From assembly GCA_030035585.1 (NCBI GenBank), contig CM057469.1:22500501-22564500 (forward strand): DNA of 64,000 bases, written 5' to 3'. How positions within the stretch are numbered: the stretch's first letter is position 1; every line of letters starts with the position of its first letter. This stretch comes from Dugong dugon. Its lineage: Eukaryota; Chordata; Mammalia; Sirenia; Dugongidae. The position numbers and the translations under genes are program-made. Positions 21,311-32,986 of this stretch are shown one piece after another. Below the pieces are notes generated by a model. It was not told where the DNA came from. It saw only the letters and a list, made by a program, of their open reading frames with translations, and did not search any database.

Positions 21311-22635
21311 GTCTCAAGCCTACCAAACTGAGAAACAAGCCAATGCCTCAACTTCGAGAGTAGTTATTCTAGGCAAAACTGTTTCTGGAACCCCATTCTC
21401 AAGTTTTGCCAAAGACCAGAGAAGAAACTCATTGGTTTCTGAGGGAAGGAAGGTACGAGGAGGAAATGATTTTAGATTTAGTTTTTTTCAAAAGTATCAC
21501 TTGTTTGAAGTCCAAAACTTCTAGACTTAAGCTCAGTTGGGGGAAATGACCTCCCAAGTAGTTAATTTTGGAAGAAAGCATGTGTCATGACTGGGGTTGT
21601 GGCTAGTGACCCCTTGTGCATACCATGTTTTCTCTCAGAGAGAGTAACATTTGAGGCAACACTGCCTTCATGCAAAGCAATTTGCCGAGGTGACAGCCAT
21701 CGTTACCACCTCTTTTCTGAGGTGATTTTCTTTACTATTCAGCGTACCCGATTAAAATGTAAGTAAGTCTCTGGAATCCCGTGGTTCTGGACCACGGTGC
21801 TGATGTGAGGCTGGTTCTGCCAAGAGGCCTGGCCTCCACCGTCTCTCGTGGGTTATCTTTCAGCCCCATGTCAGGCGGCTGCTGCCTCTCCTCTTCTTAT
21901 GGGATTGTTAAGCCTGTGAAACCCACCTTCTGTGGAACAGTTTTTCTTCATCCCCATTTTTGTTTCAGCTGGAGTGTTACTCAGCAGATGCATCCATGAA
22001 GCTGCTGTTGGTGTTTTTGAAGCTTTGGAGCCCAATGAGGATCAATTTTTCAGCTGTCTTGCCTCAACATTCCAAGCTCTAAATATCATTTCCTTCTGCT
22101 ACACCTTTTTCTGCAGGAGTGGGATACAGCTCTGCTGTTTCTGTTTTCCTTTTAAAGCAGCTCAGCTATGTTGTAGCACTTTAACTTGCTGCTCTTATTA
22201 ATCCCTTTATTTCTCTAGAACTTGCAGGCCTCCTTGGCACAGGCACCGTCCGAGTGCCACTAGAATGACTGCATCTCATTGAAGTTCATCCGGATACCCT
22301 TTAAGTATTTTAAAAACCTCCATATTTTGGACGAGCTACGTACATTCAAGGCTATCCAGTCAGTTTCCTCCTTGGCCCTGAAAGCAGAATGGAATTTGGG
22401 CAGCAGATCTAGAACTTTCTACCTAGGCTTGGCATCAATAATTTAAAACTAAAAACTCCCTAGAGTCTTTAGCATATGTGGAATGCAGTTGCCTTGAAGT
22501 TTAAAAGCAAAAATTATTTCTTTGCCCACAAGTGCCTAAAGGGCCTGTATATGGAATGAATCTCTTTATCCTAAAGTTAAATCCCTACCTCAGCTACAAC
22601 TGCTTAGAAAAATTATGTCTTCTAGTTCAAGGTCA
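21311..22635. other. Longest unassigned stretch in the first half
   Basis: About 1.3 kb without a recognised repeat. The two forward frames at 21781-21999 and 21932-22201 overlap in different frames and carry no recognisable domain or splice framework. It may be unique sequence; a conserved regulatory element cannot be judged from one species. Confidence 0.5.
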
Positions 22636-22845
22636 GGAGTCCCTGGATGGTGCAAACAGTTAACAAGCTGGGCTGCTAATCAAAAGATTGGAGGCTTGAG
22701 TCCAACCAGAAGAACCTTGGAAGAAAGGCCTGGCGATCTACTTCTGAAACATCAGCCATTGAAAACCCTATGGAGCGCAGTTCTTCTCTGACACACATGG
22801 GGTCGCCATGAGTCAGAGCAGCAACAGTGTTTTTGTTTTGTTTTT
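22636..22845 (+). mobile_element. SINE type A
   Basis: Full design: 'ggagtccctggatggtgc', 'gattggaggcttgagtcc', 'aaggcctggcgatctacttc' and 'acatggggtcgccatgag', with a T/G-rich tail. The flanks share imperfect 'tagttcaaggtca' / 'tagttgcaggtca'. Confidence 0.9.
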
Positions 22846-23335
22846 AGTTGCAGGTCAAGCCGTGTGGCCAGCACCTATGGCACAATCTGTCTCTGCTCAG
22901 GCTTCTGCACCGTTTTCCAACGCTCTAGTGAAAGCAGCCTTGTCTCTATAGAAACAGCAGTTTACTGTGGACAAAATTCCCATAAGCTGATGTGAACCAT
23001 CGAGGTGAAAAATCTCATATGGCTGTACCTGAGGCCTAAAGCCACCTACGCTGGTAATAACAGCTCAAAGCTAAATAAATTCACAGTTGTTACAAAGAGC
23101 GGGCTGGCTCGGGACAGCTTCTCTAGGTCGCCAGAGCTAAAGCTGTGAGCTTACTGAGTCCGCACCTCAATCCCCAAGACTTGTCCTAACTAAAGACTCG
23201 CCACATGCTATTTTGGTCCACTAATCACATTTCCTGTCTTGTTCTCTAGTTTCTGGCCCAACACAACGGACTTTGGATACAGTTTTTTTTTTTCTCTGCT
23301 CAATTATTGAAAAAAGCACACTCACACACACATAC
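22846..23335. other. No recognised element
   Basis: Unique-looking sequence; ends in a T run and a short CA-rich patch near 23320-23335. Confidence 0.45.
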
Positions 23336-23339
23336 ACAA

Positions 23340-23513
23340 AAACCAGTTGCCATGCAATCAATTCTGATTCGTGGTGACCCTATGATTGTCAATGGCTGAT
23401 TTTTCAGAAGTAGATCACCAGGCCTTTCTTCTGAGGTGCATCTGGGTGGACTCTAACTCCAACCTTTTGGTTAGTTGCCAAGCGTTTTAACTGTTTACAC
23501 CATCCATGGACTT
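23340..23513 (-). mobile_element. SINE type A, internally shortened
   Basis: Antisense: 'accagttgccatgcaatc', 'atttttcagaagtagatcac' and 'ccaaccttttggttag'. The 'ccctatggagcacagttc' middle part is missing, so the tail joins the middle directly. Confidence 0.85.
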
Positions 23514-23914
23514 CTAAATATTGAACTGAGGGAAAAGAAAAATAAATAAGGTATACAGGAAACACATATTAGTTTATTATTGATTAAGCTATTACTTGAG
23601 AATACTGTATATATCTGTGGGCAAGTGGGCTTATCATGCTGAGTTAGACTGACTTATAGGCAGTGCTGTTCCACTGGTCTCCACCCCTGAATTTGACTGG
23701 CTGGGCCTCTTTCAGCATATGGCAGAAAAAAGAGCAAAATACTTGGGTACTTCAGGCAGCCAGAACCCGGGATGGGAGTGGGGGTGTGGGGGCGGAAACA
23801 AAGGAAGTAATCTGGCAGACATGGTTACTTTCATGTCCAAAATTTACCTATTAGATTGAAGCCCCTCTCTCTTTCTGTGGAGGAGTGAATATTACACAAA
23901 GGTAACACCACAAG
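23514..23914. other. No recognised element
   Basis: Unassigned non-coding sequence between a SINE and a MIR. The forward frame 23663-23854 has no domain. Confidence 0.45.
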
Positions 23915-24045
23915 GAAGGAAGCATTAGGTTCAGAGAGGATAAGTAACATGTCTAAGATCGCCACATTACTTAGGGCTGATGCAAGAATTTAGACCTCAG
24001 CTGAACAACTCCAAAGCCATTGCACCAGGATGCCACTAGGAAGTA
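23915..24045 (-). repeat. MIR fragment
   Basis: Antisense MIR phrases 'ttcagagaggataagtaac' and 'gcaagaatttagacctcag', ending 'aaagccattgcacc'. Confidence 0.6.
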
Positions 24046-24078
24046 GGTAATCGCTTCCTTATCTGCACACTTCTGCGT

Positions 24079-24285
24079 GGAGTCTTCAACTGGCGAAAAC
24101 TGTTAACGCACTCAGCCGCTAATTAAAAAGTTGGAAGTCTGAGTCCACCCAGAGGCACCTTGGGAGGTCTGGTGATGTATTTCCAAAATGTCAGCCACTG
24201 AAAACTTTATGGAACACAGTTCTCTCTGACATCCGTGGGGCTGCCGTGAGTCAGCCTCGACTTGAGCACAGCTGGTTACCACATG
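24079..24285 (+). mobile_element. SINE type A, diverged
   Basis: 'ggagtcttcaactggcg' head, then 'gaagtctgagtccaccc', 'ccactgaaaactttatgg' and 'ggggctgccgtgagtcagc'. It is more diverged than the neighbouring copies. Confidence 0.85.
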
Positions 24286-24329
24286 TAGAATTGCACATTA
24301 CTGTAGTTATTCAGCATATGGCTGGCTCC

Positions 24330-24425
24330 TCTACTTGGTAGAGACCGTGACTTTATCATCTTGATCTCCTCAGCCCCAGGATAGTGCATGGCACATAGTA
24401 GGAATTCAATATGTGATTGTTGAAC
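24330..24425 (+). repeat. L2/MIR-type 3' end
   Basis: 'catggcacatagtaggaatt' followed by 'caatatgtgattgttgaa' is the common 3' end of L2-group repeats. Confidence 0.55.
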
Positions 24426-24469
24426 TCAACTGAACTGAACTGCTGTTTTTAGAAGCACTCGTGCATTGG

Positions 24470-24790
24470 CCTGTTCTGATTGTAATTACTGCATAACAAA
24501 TTATTCCTCAAAGTAGAAGCTTAAAACAACTATTTTACTTTGTCTATAATTGTGTTGTTCAATAATACTGAAAGAAATTTGGCCAGGCCATTCTTGCTTG
24601 AAGTCTCTCATGTAGTGGTATGTAGTCAGATATCTACTGCGGATATCTGAGGTTTTGCCTGAGCTGGAAGTCCAAGATGGTGCACTCATATGGCTAGTGG
24701 TTGAAGCTAGCTGGTGATGGAAGCTCAGCTGGGACTGTCAACAGCACCACCTACTTTCCAGCATGCTGTTCTTAGGGTACCATTTTTTTA
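24470..24790 (-). mobile_element. Old MLT1-like LTR, antisense
   Basis: 'tgcataacaaattattcctc', 'gcttaaaacaac' and 'gagctggaagtccaagatgg' mark the antisense order of an MLT1-type LTR. Strongly diverged. Confidence 0.55.
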
Positions 24791-25503
24791 CACAAATAAC
24801 CTGCACCTTCTACATTTGTTTGCCAACATGTTGCTGTGAAAAAAAATTAGCATAGTGTGCTTACAAAAATACCTCTGGTAGGGGGAAGGAGGGTGTGATT
24901 GGCAAACAAACAGAAGGTACACGTTATTTGCACACCATAAGCAGACTTCTTCCGTGGTAGATGGCTTCCCCTGAGCAAGCATCCCAAGAGAACGGAGTAG
25001 AAGCTACATGGTCTTTTCTGACCTAGCTTCGGAAGTTACACAGCCTTGGAAGTCACCACTGCTGCATTTTATTAGTACAAGTTAGTCATTAAGGTCAGCT
25101 CAGATTCAAGGTGAGTAGACATCAGCCAGACCTCTCTATAGGAGAAATGTCAAAGAATTTGTGAACAAGTTTTGAAACAGCCACATGACTCCTTCCATTC
25201 ATTCACTTTTACTCCCTCCTCTCACCTCATTACCCCTCATATGCAATCCATAATTTTTCTCCTTTGTGCTCCATCCCTTGCTGATCTGATAAGTTAATTG
25301 CTTGTTAACTAACTCAGTGAACTCTGATAGGTCAATATATTGTTTCTCTAAAGTAAAATATTTTTATTTTAAAGGGGGCTTTCAAAACTGAAAAGAATAA
25401 CTTGAATTGTGTGATTCTTGAGAATGAAGCTTGGTGAAGAATATGTTTTAAAGAAGATGAGACTTTCAATGGGTCTGAGGTCACACAGCATTTGTAACTA
25501 ATT
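24791..25503. other. No recognised element
   Basis: AT-rich non-coding sequence with no named repeat; short frames on both strands lack domains. Confidence 0.45.
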
Positions 25504-25515
25504 ACATATAGTTGG

Positions 25516-25734
25516 GGACTCACTGCGTGGTGCAAATGGTTAAGTGCTCGACTACTAGCTGAAAGATTAGTAATACGAACCCATCCAGAGGTCTCAGAAG
25601 ACGGGCCTGGTGAACTGCTTCAGAGAGGTCACAGCCTTAAGAACCCTGCCTTAAAAACCCTATGGAGAAGTTCTATTCTGCACACATGGGGTCACCCTGA
25701 GTTGGAATCCACTCAATGGCAACTAATAATAACA
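25516..25734 (+). mobile_element. SINE type A
   Basis: Full type A with a short internal duplication ('aagaaccctgccttaaaaaccc' region, about 25640-25662). It ends in an AATAATAACAAC tail. A 12-bp direct repeat with one mismatch (acatatagttgg 25504-25515, acatataggtgg 25735-25746) flanks it. Confidence 0.92.
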
Positions 25735-25746
25735 ACATATAGGTGG

Positions 25747-26240
25747 AATAAAATATGGGGATTATGTCCTAAATAAACAGATTTATATGAAGTTCCTAGA
25801 ATTCCAATGCAATTCAGCCATTGCCAGACTTAATCCAGATAGAATGTACCAGTTATTTTAGTGTGGAGACTGCCAACCTGGAATGGTACTAATGGTCTTA
25901 AACAGATTTGTGAAATTCTCAAAAAAACATATTTTAACTTGAAAAAATAAATTCATGGTACTTTTCAGAAGAGAAAACTGTATCTACAGTGCTGCTGCCA
26001 TGATCGGATGCCATGACACCCCAAATCATCGCAATGGCTCGTCTTAGACCATTCGGTGATGAGGAGCAGAGAGTCCCAAGATTGAGATTATATTCAGTGA
26101 AAAAGCCAAGATGCAATTTTGGAAAGTGGAAAAATAAATTTGTATTCCAATATAAAAAAGTTGACCTTAGGTTTTACATTTTGGGCAATGTATCAGATCA
26201 AATACCTTTTTAAAAAATCTCCTGGTAGAAAACAAAAGTA
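25747..26240. other. No recognised element
   Basis: Unique-looking AT-rich sequence; frames 25934-26116 and 26013-26213 overlap on opposite strands and appear random. Confidence 0.45.
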
Positions 26241-26257
26241 TACAAAACATCTATTTT

Positions 26258-26908
26258 CCTTTTTTTTTATTGTACTTTAGATGAAGGTTTACAGAACAAA
26301 CTAGCTTCTCATTCAACAGTTAGTACGTATACTGTTTTATGACATTGGTTAACAACCCCATGACATGTCAGTACTCTCCCTACTCGACCTTAGGTTCCCT
26401 ATTACCAGCTTTCCTGTCCCCTCCTGCCTTCTAGTCGTTGCCCTTGGGCTCACGAGCCCCTTTAGTCTCATTTTGTCCTATGGGTCTGTCTAATCTTTGG
26501 CTAAAAGGTGAATCTCCGGAGTGACTTCATGACTGAGGTAAAAGGATGTCTAGGGGCCATACTCTGGGGGTTTCTCCAGTCTCTGTCAGGCCAGTAAGTC
26601 TGGTCTTTTTTTGTTTTACATTCTTCTCCAGCGCTGTCCAGGACCCTCGGTTGTGATCCTTGTCAGAGCAGTCAGTAGTGGTAGCCTGGCACTATCTAGT
26701 TGTACTGGACTCAGTCTGGTGGAGGCCATGGTAGTTGTGGTCTGTTAGTCCTTTGGACTAATCTTTCCCTTGTGTCTTTAATTTTCTTCATTTTCCCTTG
26801 CTCCTGAAGGGGTGAGACCAGTGAAGTATCTTAGATGGTGCCTCACAGGCCTTTAAGACCCCAGACGCTACTCACCAAAGTAGAATGTAGAACATTTCCT
26901 TTATAAAC
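26258..26908 (-). mobile_element. L1 3' end, 5'-truncated, young
   Basis: Antisense L1 tail: poly-T, 'attgtactttagatgaagg', 'ctaatctttggctaaaagg' and 'agtcctttggactaatc'. A perfect 17-bp direct repeat (tacaaaacatctatttt, 26241-26257 and 26909-26925) defines the insertion, 651 bp. The same 3' UTR type occurs at 16434 and 54911. Confidence 0.95.
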
Positions 26909-27365
26909 TACAAAACATCTATTTTAGGGAAACTTTTTTTTATTGAAATACAACATATATACAGAAAAGTGGCTAAATCATAAACTATATCTCTAAAGCT
27001 TTTACAATTGACATATTACATATAAATAGCAACAAGATCAAGAATATACCAATACCTCAGAAGCCTCTCTTGTGCCTCTTTCAAATTATTATTCTCACCA
27101 AAGTTCACCACTGTTCTGATTTCTATTAACACAGGTTAGTTTTATCTGTTTTAGAAGTTTGTATACAGAGAATGTTACTGTGTAAGGCCTATTTTATCTG
27201 GCTTCTTTTGTACAACATTCTTCCTCATACTAAGCCATGATGTTAAGTGTAATGGTAGTTTATTTATTTGACTGTTGTGTAATATTGTAATAAATTAATA
27301 TAACCTAAATTATGTATTCATTCTACTGTTGAGAGATATTTGGATTGTTTTTAGTTTAAGAGAGT

Positions 27366-28003
27366 AGTGTTTCCTAGAGTATCAGAGGAAGAAGGAGAGA
27401 CAGGAATCAGAAGAGGAAATGGAATGTGTGTCTGGTTGCTTCCATGAACAACTGTCTCCTTTGCCATGAGACCAGAGGAACTGGATGGTGCCTGGCTACC
27501 GTTACAGAACATTTTGATATAAGATTCTATAGAAGAATCCTGATCAAAATGCGGAAAAAGCAGAACAGAGTTTCAAATTCTCAATGGAATCCAGAGATTC
27601 TGGAGCCATTGAAGCTGGATGACACGCAAAACTATTGCCCTGAAATAATCTTTAAACTTTAAGCCTCAAACCAAAACTATCTCCTGAAGTCTGCTTTGAA
27701 CCAAACAATAGTTTAGCCTAATTAGTAAAGTATGCCCACCTTCGGCATCATGCTCTTTCAAAGAATTATCCATGTGGGATCAAATTGACAACAGTATCTC
27801 GAAAAGTTAGGTGAGAAGTTTAGGGGACAGTGAGATTATGTCAATGGTGATGGAATAATTTGGAAAAGTATAGTGAGGATGGTTACACAACCTGAAGAAT
27901 GTAAACAATGTCACTGAATTGTACATGTAAAATTTGTTGAAATGGTGTATCTTTTGCTGTGAACATTTTCATCAAAATAAATTAATTAATCAAAAAAAGA
28001 AGA
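27366..28003 (+). mobile_element. L1 3' UTR, sense
   Basis: Sense sequence 'ccatgagaccagaggaactg', 'ggtgcctggctaccg', 'gatcaaattgacaacag', 'gtcactgaattgtacatg' and a final A-rich end. A diverged inverted repeat lies at about 27512-27550. The same 3' UTR occurs in antisense at 44275-44640, which confirms that it is a repeat family. Confidence 0.8.
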
Positions 28004-28009
28004 AGACTA

Positions 28010-28215
28010 TGGTCCTTAACCAGGGACAATTTTGCCTCCCTTCCTAGGCGACATTTGGCAATGTCTGGAGATATTTTTGGTTGTCACAATTTGTTGGAGT
28101 GCTAGGAATCTAGGGAGTAAAGGCCAGGAATACTATTAAGCAGCACTGTGCAATGCACAGGACTGCCCGCACAACAAAAAATTATCCAGTCCAGTATGTC
28201 AGTAGTGCTGAGGCT
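28010..28215 (+). mobile_element. MER5A (hAT-Charlie non-autonomous DNA transposon)
   Basis: Diagnostic phrases: 'gacatttggcaatgtctgg', 'atttttggttgtcacaa', 'acaatgcacaggac'-like text and 'acaacaaaaaattatccag'. The frame here has no coding meaning; the element is a short non-coding relic. Confidence 0.85.
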
Positions 28216-28740
28216 GATAAACCCTGGTTTAGGACTATTATGGTAATGTGGCTATGAACCCTGCTGTGTATGTCTTTTGGTGAATTTATGTGTGTATTTC
28301 TCTTGGGTAAATATTTATAAATGGAATTGCTGGGTGATAGAGTAGACACATGTTCAGCTTTAGAATATACTGCCGAACAATAGTCCAAAGAGGCGTTACC
28401 AATTTTTATTCCCATCACCAAAATAGGAGAATTCCAGTTGCTCTAACCCACACCAACATGGTGTTCTCAGTCTTTTTAATTTTGACCACTCTAGTGTTTG
28501 TGTGGTCATATTCCAGTGTGATTTTAGGTTCCATTTCCATGATGACTCGTAGTGCTGAACACCTTTTCACATGTTTACTGGCCATTTGAAAATCCCATTT
28601 TGTGAAGTGCTTGTCAAAGTATGTTGGCCATTTTTCTATAGAGTCATTTGATGTTTGCTTAGTCACTCGTAGAAGTTCTTTACACGTTTTATATCTGCGT
28701 CCAGATCCTGGACTCCTCTCTTGATGCCACAACATGTTCA

Positions 28741-29329
28741 CATATATGCAACCTGGAAGTGCAGGAAGTTAACACCTGCAAGATAAAAGTTTGACCACTG
28801 TGTGACAAGAACTGGTAGATTAATATTTCTCCCTTTCCCCTCCTGGACGAACATCCTTAAAGCATGTTACATCTTTACTCAGACAGTACCATGAAATTGA
28901 GCAACTTGTTGCCCATAACAGAGGACAAACAATTCATCCTTAAACTCCAAAATCAAAGGTGCTTTTCCAAGACCTTCCTGACTAATGCACCAGAGTTTGA
29001 GATACCACACAACCATCTGTGCTGTTTTGAAGCTGAACTTGATTGACCTTTTGCATAAAAGCTTGTGTCTCTCTGAGAAGAGATCTTAAGAAATTCAGCT
29101 CTGTCCTCTTGCCGTTTGAAGGAATGTAATATTAACATACGAAAGGAATAGATGCTTGTGAGTCTTTGGCCTCTCTGCAATGCCCCTGCAATGCTCACTT
29201 CGAGCTATCTCCCGCAGAAGTTAGCATATCCCTTTGTTGAATTACACTAAATTTCATACAGGGTTTTTTGGTTATTATTTTTTTTTATGAGCAGTCCAAA
29301 TTATTAACATCTAACTTCCACACATCAAT
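28741..29329. other. No named element
   Basis: Non-coding. 28755-28790 shares a loose phrase with 34925-34960 ('cagg(g)aagttaacac'), which may hint at a repeat I cannot name. Confidence 0.4.
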
Positions 29330-29575
29330 AGAGAACACTAAGCATGCATTTACTGTACTTACAGAACTGTATTGAGCCCTTTGGCTAAACCTCACAAGAA
29401 TTCGATGATGTAATTTCTATTATTAGTCCCATTTTGCAGATGAGGAATGAGCACATAGCAGTTTAGAAATGTGCTCAAGATCACGTCGCAGGTATGTACT
29501 GAAACAGAAACTCAAACCCAGATCTTTTTGACTCAGGAATCCTGTCAGCTTAATTGCAATGCTTCACTGCCTCGC
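29330..29575 (-). repeat. MIR SINE, nearly complete
   Basis: Antisense MIR with 'cccattttgcagatgagg', 'gctcaagatcacg', 'actcaaacccagatc' and 'aatgcttcactgcctc'. Confidence 0.8.
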
Positions 29576-30082
29576 TTTGATCATAATTCTCCATTTAAAC
29601 TTCTTTTTTGTTCAGATACCATATGACAGATTTTCAGGTCTATGGAGATGGGCACTGTGTCATTCCTTAAGACTTCTCAGCATGTGGATATTGAGGAGGA
29701 GGAGGAGGAGGACGACAACAATGAGTCACCTGAATGGGCTTCGCTTATAAAATAAAAAGTAGGAAAATCTCTGGGGGAAAAATGTCATCTACCTAGAGAG
29801 GAACAGATGGCTCAAGCTTATAAGGAGCAAGGCAAACACAGCTAGGAAACTAGAGCCTGTTCCTAAACACACAATGGGCTAATGAAAGAAAACAAACATT
29901 TAGTAACCAGTATTGAATGAGGTAACAAGAAGAAGAGCCAGAGCCACAGTGATAGGGTTTTGAGCAAACCAGGGAGAGAACAGAGAATCTTACCCCAACA
30001 ACAGTGTGGTTGGCTTCCTATTTTTCCCATCCTGAGAATGTTTAACCCCTATTTTATTACTAGTGACTCACTGAAAGCAGAG
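29576..30082. other. No recognised element; short (GAG)n
   Basis: Unassigned. A (GAG)n patch lies at about 29694-29713. Confidence 0.45.
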
Positions 30083-30260
30083 AGTGGAGTGAAAGGATGT
30101 AGGTTTTAGGACCACGCCTACCTGGGGTCAATATCAGGACTTTGCCACTTACCAGCTGTATATTTTAGGGGAGGTTGCTTAATCTCTGAAGCCCAATTTT
30201 CTCATCTGCAAAATGAACCTAATAGAAGGTGGCCTTCCTGGGATTTTGTGAAGATAGGTG
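30083..30260 (+). repeat. MIR SINE
   Basis: Sense MIR: 'gactttgccacttaccagc', 'gaggttgcttaatctctg' and 'ttttctcatctgcaaaatg'. Confidence 0.75.
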
Positions 30261-30563
30261 CTTTGGACTGGTTCCCTGGCAGACAGGATGAGATGGCAAT
30301 TTGCATGCACGAGTTTGATTGGGCTGTTCTCAGGATCAATACCCATGAGGAGGGAAGGGCATAAAACTGGCCTCTGTGAATAGCTCACCTGCAATGCAGT
30401 TGCAACATAAGCCTCATATGATCCCACAAAGGCTCTAGAGCTGAGATGAGGCTTCAGAATTATCCTGCCTGAGGCAAAGGGGCTAAGCCTTTATACCCCT
30501 CCCAAATGGACCAGGCACTGGGTGTGGGCGGCTTCCAAGAAGGGCATGAGACCTTTGGGCTAG
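30261..30563. other. No recognised element
   Basis: Unassigned sequence before the SINE pair at 30575. Confidence 0.45.
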
Positions 30564-30574
30564 CTGGCTAACTT

Positions 30575-30870
30575 GGTTGTTGTTAGCTGCCCTCAAGTCA
30601 GCCCTGACTCATGGCAACACCATGCACAAGAGGATTGGGCCATTGTGATACATAGTGTTTTCACTGGCTAATTTTTGGAAGTAGATTACCAGGCTTTTCT
30701 TCCTTGTCTGTGTTAGTCTGGAAGCTTCGCTGAAACCTGTTCAGCATCATAACAACATGCAAGTCTCTACTGACAGGTGGTGGCTGTGCTTGCCGTGCTT
30801 TAGCCAGATACTAAACCCCAGTTTCCCACTATGGATGGTGAGGATTCTATCACCAAACCACCACTGCCCT
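30575..30870 (-). mobile_element. SINE type C, 3' unit of an A-C pair
   Basis: Antisense tRNA-Gly-like head ('ggcagtggtggtttggtgat'), RTE-like middle ('aacaggtttcagcgaagc') and RTE-like tail ('gccatgagtcagggctgac') with (AAC)n. It is directly joined to a type A SINE in the same orientation. Confidence 0.85.
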
Positions 30871-30871
30871 C

Positions 30872-31073
30872 AAAACCAGTTGACCACGAGTCGATTCTGA
30901 CTCATAGTGACCCCATGTGTTTCAGAGTAGAACTGTGCTCCATAGGGTTTTCATAGATGATTTTTCAGAAGTGCAGTGTCAGGCCTTTCTTCTGAGGCAC
31001 CTCTGGGTAAATTCAAACCTCTAACCTTTCAGTTAGCAGTCGAACTCATTATCCTTTGTACCACCCAGGGACT
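30872..31073 (-). mobile_element. SINE type A, 5' unit of an A-C pair
   Basis: Antisense type A with 'aaccagttgaccacgagtcg', 'ctccatagggttttcatag' and 'taccacccagggact'. An 11-bp imperfect direct repeat (ctggctaactt 30564-30574, ctggctatctt 31074-31084) brackets this copy together with the type C SINE. Confidence 0.88.
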
Positions 31074-31373
31074 CTGGCTATCTTTAACTGAGGCAGATTT
31101 CCTAAGAGTGACTAAGCTGAGACTCACAAGGTCCAGTGGAATGAGATCTTCAGTTCTGAAGGAGGGTCTTGGCAGAGCCCCACAGCAGGCACCTAGCTAT
31201 AGAAAATAGCGCCTAGGGCAATTAGTGTTAAATTGCTGAATGATCTCTCACAGCTGGCAATGGAAAATGTGATGACCTTTTGAAACTGCTCATTGATGCT
31301 CCTTCTTAAGTGGCACCCAGGGCGGGTGCCCTGCCTGCCCCCCTCGCCCCGCAGTTAGGCCTCTGTCTAACCA

Positions 31374-31597
31374 AACCCACTGTCATCGAGACAATTCCAA
31401 TTCTGTCGTTAAGATGATTCTGACTCATCGCGACCCTATAGGACAGAGCAGTTCTGGAACCCTATAGGGTTTCCAAAGCTGTAATCTTTATGGAAGCAGA
31501 CTGCCACATCTTTCTTCCACAGAGTGGCTAGTGGGTTCAAACCACTGACCTTTTTGGTAAGCAGATGAACACTTAACCACTGTACCACCAGGTCTCC
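31374..31597 (-). mobile_element. SINE type B, long form
   Basis: Antisense: 'ctgactcatcgcgaccctat', 'gctgtaatctttatggaagc', 'gccacatctttcttcc' and 'ctgtaccaccaggtctcc'. There is a partial duplication of the tail near 31379-31425. Confidence 0.9.
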
Positions 31598-32249
31598 TTT
31601 CTGCTCCACAGTATTGCACTATAGTAGGTATAGCCCCAACCCCATGATTCAGCAGATTCCTCTTCACTTTCCCTCCCCTTCCCAGAGCCTCGTTATGCTA
31701 CTCCTGAAGACACTGCAGTTGGATTTCGAGCTGCCTTCATTGGGGTTCACCCTAGACTTTGTCTGTCTTCCTAGTCCGAGTCCCAGCTTCCTCTTCTTCC
31801 CTGATAGCCATTACTGAGGTTCCAGCATGCCTTTCAGCCAAGGCTCAGCCGCTCAAAGACTGTCTATGAAAGGCCCTGAGAACTGCCAGCTTTTGAAGCC
31901 CAGGACCTGAAGCTGTTTACCTTGAGAGTCTTTGCACATTTCTGCTCATATCTGCTTTAGTTCAGATACTGAAACTTCATCTCCAAAAGTGAATCCGGCA
32001 AAGTGAGACAGCACAAAAAAACTGCCAGGAGTCAGACAGGCCAGGTAGGAGCCGACAAAACAAGCCCCACTGAAAGCATTTGCACGGAGGTTAGGCCTTT
32101 TCCCATAACAGTGTATGAAGAATGAGTGACCTGTTTGGAAATAACTAACTAGCTGCCATATGGCACTTCCTACACAGCCCCAGGGATAATTGAGGTTTGT
32201 TTTGTATATTATTTGAACCCTTCCAAAGCATCACTGCTGGCTTTGATTA
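31598..32249. other. No recognised element
   Basis: Unique-looking sequence. The forward frame 31614-31817 has no domain. Confidence 0.45.
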
Positions 32250-32465
32250 ACAGCAGCTAATAATTTACTGAGCACAAACCATGGGTCACGTGCTGAGCTA
32301 AGTGCTCCACGTGGATTATCTCATTTCACTCTCACAAAAACCTTGTAAAGGTCCTATGAGGAAGGGAGTATTATTTTCTCCATTTTGTAACTGAGAAAAT
32401 GGAGTCTTAGAAAGGATTTACTTGTCCAGGATCACTGTGATTTGAACATAGGCCATTTGACTCTT
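32250..32465 (-). repeat. MIR SINE
   Basis: Antisense MIR with 'tgagctaagtgctccacg', 'ggattatctcatttcactc', 'ctccattttgtaactgag' and 'tgatttgaacatagg'. Confidence 0.82.
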
Positions 32466-32575
32466 CACATCTATCTATGAATTATGGTTTAAGGCATTGG
32501 GAAAGATGCAGGATCAGCACCTGCTCCCTTAGATCCATGAGTGACCGGTTTGTGTAAAGGAGAAGCCATGTGGTG

Positions 32576-32981
32576 TGTAGTGGGTTGAATGGTGTCCTTC
32601 ACCATCCCATAATTCATGTCCACCTTGAACCTCAGATGTGACCTTATTTGGAAATAGAATCTTAGCAGGTGTAATTATTTAAGAATGTTGAGATGAAATC
32701 ATCCTTGATCTAGGAAGGGTCCTAAATCCAATGGCTGATGTCCTTACTTGAAGAGGAAAGTACACAGAGACATGCAGAGAAGAAGACCATGTGAAGACAG
32801 AGGTAGGCAGAGACTGGAATGATGCTGCCACAAGCTAATGAATGCCTGGAGCCACGAGAAGCCCTGCCGACACCTTGATTTCAGACTGCTAGCCTCCAGA
32901 ATGGTGAGAGAATAAATTCCTGTTCTTCTGAGTCACCCAATTTGTGGTGATTTGTAATGGCGGCCCTAGGAAACTAATACA
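32576..32981 (+). mobile_element. MLT1-type solo LTR (ERVL-MaLR)
   Basis: 'gtgaccttatttggaaatag', 'gccgacaccttgatttcag', 'ctagcctccagaatggtgag' and 'ggaaactaataca' are typical of MLT1 LTRs. It has TG and CA ends and an exact 5-bp target duplication tggtg (32571-32575, 32982-32986). Confidence 0.93.
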
Positions 32982-32986
32982 TGGTG

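Larger units (their letters stand above)
26934..28740 (-). mobile_element. Old L1M 3' UTR, split by younger repeats
   Basis: Antisense L1M order: 'tattgaaatacaacatatat', 'ggtagtttatttatttgac', 'gagatatttggattg', then after the insertion 'cttgggtaaatatttataaa', 'ggaattgctgggtgatagag' and 'acaccttttcacatgtttac'. The gap 27366-28215 holds an L1 3' UTR and a MER5A. Confidence 0.75.
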
